A stretch of DNA of 53,263 nt from Arcicella aurantiaca (lineage in GTDB: Bacteria > Bacteroidota > Bacteroidia > Cytophagales > Spirosomataceae). This document shows positions 52,342 through 53,263 of this stretch, in pieces. How positions within the stretch are numbered: the stretch's first letter is position 1; every line of letters begins with the position of its first letter. The DNA lies in assembly GCF_003148625.1 (NCBI RefSeq), contig NZ_QGGO01000038.1, positions 1 through 53,263 of the forward strand, given 5' to 3'. A model generated the notes under the pieces. It did not search any database. It worked only from the letters and a program-made list of their open reading frames with translations, and was not told where the DNA came from. The translations under genes were made by a program, and so were the position numbers.

Positions 52342-52383
52342 TTTATATAAATTTATAGATTAGCTTCTGTAAATTTATATAAA
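52342..52383. promoter_or_regulatory. Imperfect palindrome before the ATPase gene
   Basis: TTTATATAAATTTATAG and CTGTAAATTTATATAAA are inverted repeats with one mismatch, separated by 8 bases, directly abutting the ATG at 52341. It looks like an operator overlapping the promoter of the ATPase gene. Confidence 0.5.
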
Positions 52384-52402
52384 TACATTGAATATTTTAG
52401 AT

Positions 52403-52546
52403 TTATTTAGGGCTTTTAAACGAAATTCGTACTATTTTACCCTTCTCCATGACTAAACTTACCCTATAAATAAGCCCTTTTGGTTGTGAAGCAGAATCTA
52501 CCATTTCAAACTTTTTTTCTTCATAGCCTTTCACAAATTTCTTTAC
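52403..52546 (-). pseudogene. C-terminal scrap of an unrecognised gene
   Basis: A clean minus-strand frame (KKFVKGYEEKKFEMVDSASQ, ending VMEKGKIVRISFKSPK) runs into a stop at its upstream end and has no convincing start. Composition looks like coding DNA. It is probably the tail of a gene lost to rearrangement; I do not recognise it. Confidence 0.4.
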
Positions 52547-52641
52547 CTATCTGTTGCAAACAATAGCTAAAAATGAGAAGCTCAGAAAAAATGTTTCCAG
52601 GTTGCATGACGAGAGGGATATTTTAAAAAAGTCTCGACAAG

Positions 52642-52764
52642 CATTCCTATAAAGAAAGTCAGTATGTTTCTGATAACGTTATTAAGCTCATCAACAAGAC
52701 CTTTAACATCAAGAAAAGTATGCGTAGAAAGTCCGAATGTTATGATAATGGAGCTTTTTTTTAG
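52642..52764 (+). pseudogene. IS3-family transposase (orfB) remnant
   Basis: The frame reads ESQYVSDNVIKLINKTFNIK, then KSMRRKSECYDNGAFF, then stop. This matches the third part of the IS3 DDE domain (GSQYxS ... SMSRKGxxxDNAxxESFF); the catalytic Glu is lost just after DNGA. No other recognisable part of the element remains nearby. The stretches 52547-52641 and 52765-53059 show no gene. Confidence 0.7.
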
Positions 52765-53059
52765 TTTATGCTGAATTTGAGTTAAAGACTGCCGAATTTG
52801 AGTTAGTTATTATAAGTGCTTTATACTGAACTTTGCCATTAGTTTATTTCGCTTTTGAAAAGGATATGTCAAGTCTTCAAAAAGACTTCATGAAATAATA
52901 TCTCTTTTAACGACTCTCCAATTACGACATATTACAGAGTTCATATTTGTTGAATTTCGGTAATCCTCATTTTATGAAAACATACATACCCAAGGGAAGT
53001 AATTCACTATTGTCCGAAACGTTTAAATCGTTTAAATTAGTAGCCTAAAAATTAAAATT

Positions 53060-53263
53060 ATGGCTACTAACATTCCCGTTAAGACTTTACTTGGATATTT
53101 ACCTGATTCACTAATTGAGCGTTTATCTGTTGAACATAATGTTGATAAACAAGTCAAGAAACTTGAAGGCAAAATTGTATTTAAGTTGTTACTTTATGGG
53201 GTATTAAGTTCCTCACAGTTGAGTTTAAATGTATTGATTTCTCTATTTGACAAAATAGGTTTT
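53060..53263 (+). CDS. IS4-like transposase, N-terminal part (cut by the window edge)
   Basis: 68 codons are visible from the ATG at 53060: MATNIPVKTLLGYLPDSLIE, then VDKQVKKLEGKIVFKLLLYG. This resembles the N-terminal domain of IS4-type transposases of Bacteroidota (a short helix, then the KLxGxxxFKLLLY stretch). The gene runs off the right edge, so intactness is unknown. AAACGTTTAAATCGTTTAAA lies about 40 bases upstream and may be near the element end. Confidence 0.6.
   Translation, partial: MATNIPVKTLLGYLPDSLIERLSVEHNVDKQVKKLEGKIVFKLLLYGVLSSSQLSLNVLISLFDKIGF

Noticed and set aside
1-53263. tRNA, rRNA or other classical RNA genes
   Set aside because: No cloverleaf or rRNA-like sequence was noticed on either strand; a covariance scan was not possible.

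Overview
The window reads as part of a plasmid or plasmid-derived accessory region of a Bacteroidota bacterium, most likely order Cytophagales. Support: AT-rich DNA, TAnnTTTG-type -7 promoter boxes, weak Shine-Dalgarno signals, TonB receptors with carboxypeptidase-like N-terminal domains, DUF-type lipoproteins, and a replicon at 41.0-44.9 kb made of parB, parA, iterons and a Rep_3-type initiator. It is heavily worked over by transposons: IS110 at the left edge, an intact IS1595-family element with a passenger gene (7.6-9.6 kb), a decayed ISL3 element (22.9-24.3 kb), IS5- and IS3-type remnants, and the start of an IS4-like transposase at the right edge.

Region 1 (0.3-6.9 kb) looks like an integron-like cassette array. 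Three palindromic sites of about 190 bp separate small hypothetical genes. A fourth, shorter hairpin lies next to a tyrosine recombinase gene and an ssb gene. The first ~15 bases of each cassette match the reverse complement of the last ~15 bases of the same cassette, the signature expected of cassettes exchanged at a GTT core. Region 2 (7.1-11.3 kb) holds a simple repeat, the IS1595 element and a gene-poor stretch with an 11-bp phased repeat array. Region 3 (11.3-22.8 kb) has two RND permeases, an adaptor lipoprotein, a small secreted two-cysteine peptide, a DUF4221 propeller lipoprotein, a CxxC lipoprotein and a DUF6734/glycosyltransferase-like protein. I infer a peptide maturation and export locus.

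Region 4 (24.7-37.2 kb) is a copper/silver-type locus: HYC_CC_PP protein, TonB receptor, HMA-AraC regulator, YVTN propeller lipoprotein, HMA protein, DUF3347 protein, a broken Cys-rich copper-storage gene, an HMA-MauE membrane protein, a DUF6660 protein, a CusA-TolC fusion and CusB. It is followed by a di-heme cytochrome, a Rieske protein and a frameshifted porin (37.3-40.2 kb). Region 5 (40.2-45.3 kb) is the replicon, flanked by scraps of type I restriction genes (hsdS tail on one side, hsdR head on the other).

Region 6 (45.3-49.5 kb) is an iron-uptake operon with a double Fur-box-like element, a siderophore-type TonB receptor, a small membrane protein and a DUF4856 lipoprotein. Region 7 (49.8-51.0 kb) is a VOC / broken NmrA-like / MarR operon with a palindromic operator around its -7 box. 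The right end has a DUF4143 AAA ATPase and transposase remnants. Assignments rest on reading the sequence and remembered family motifs; no search was run.
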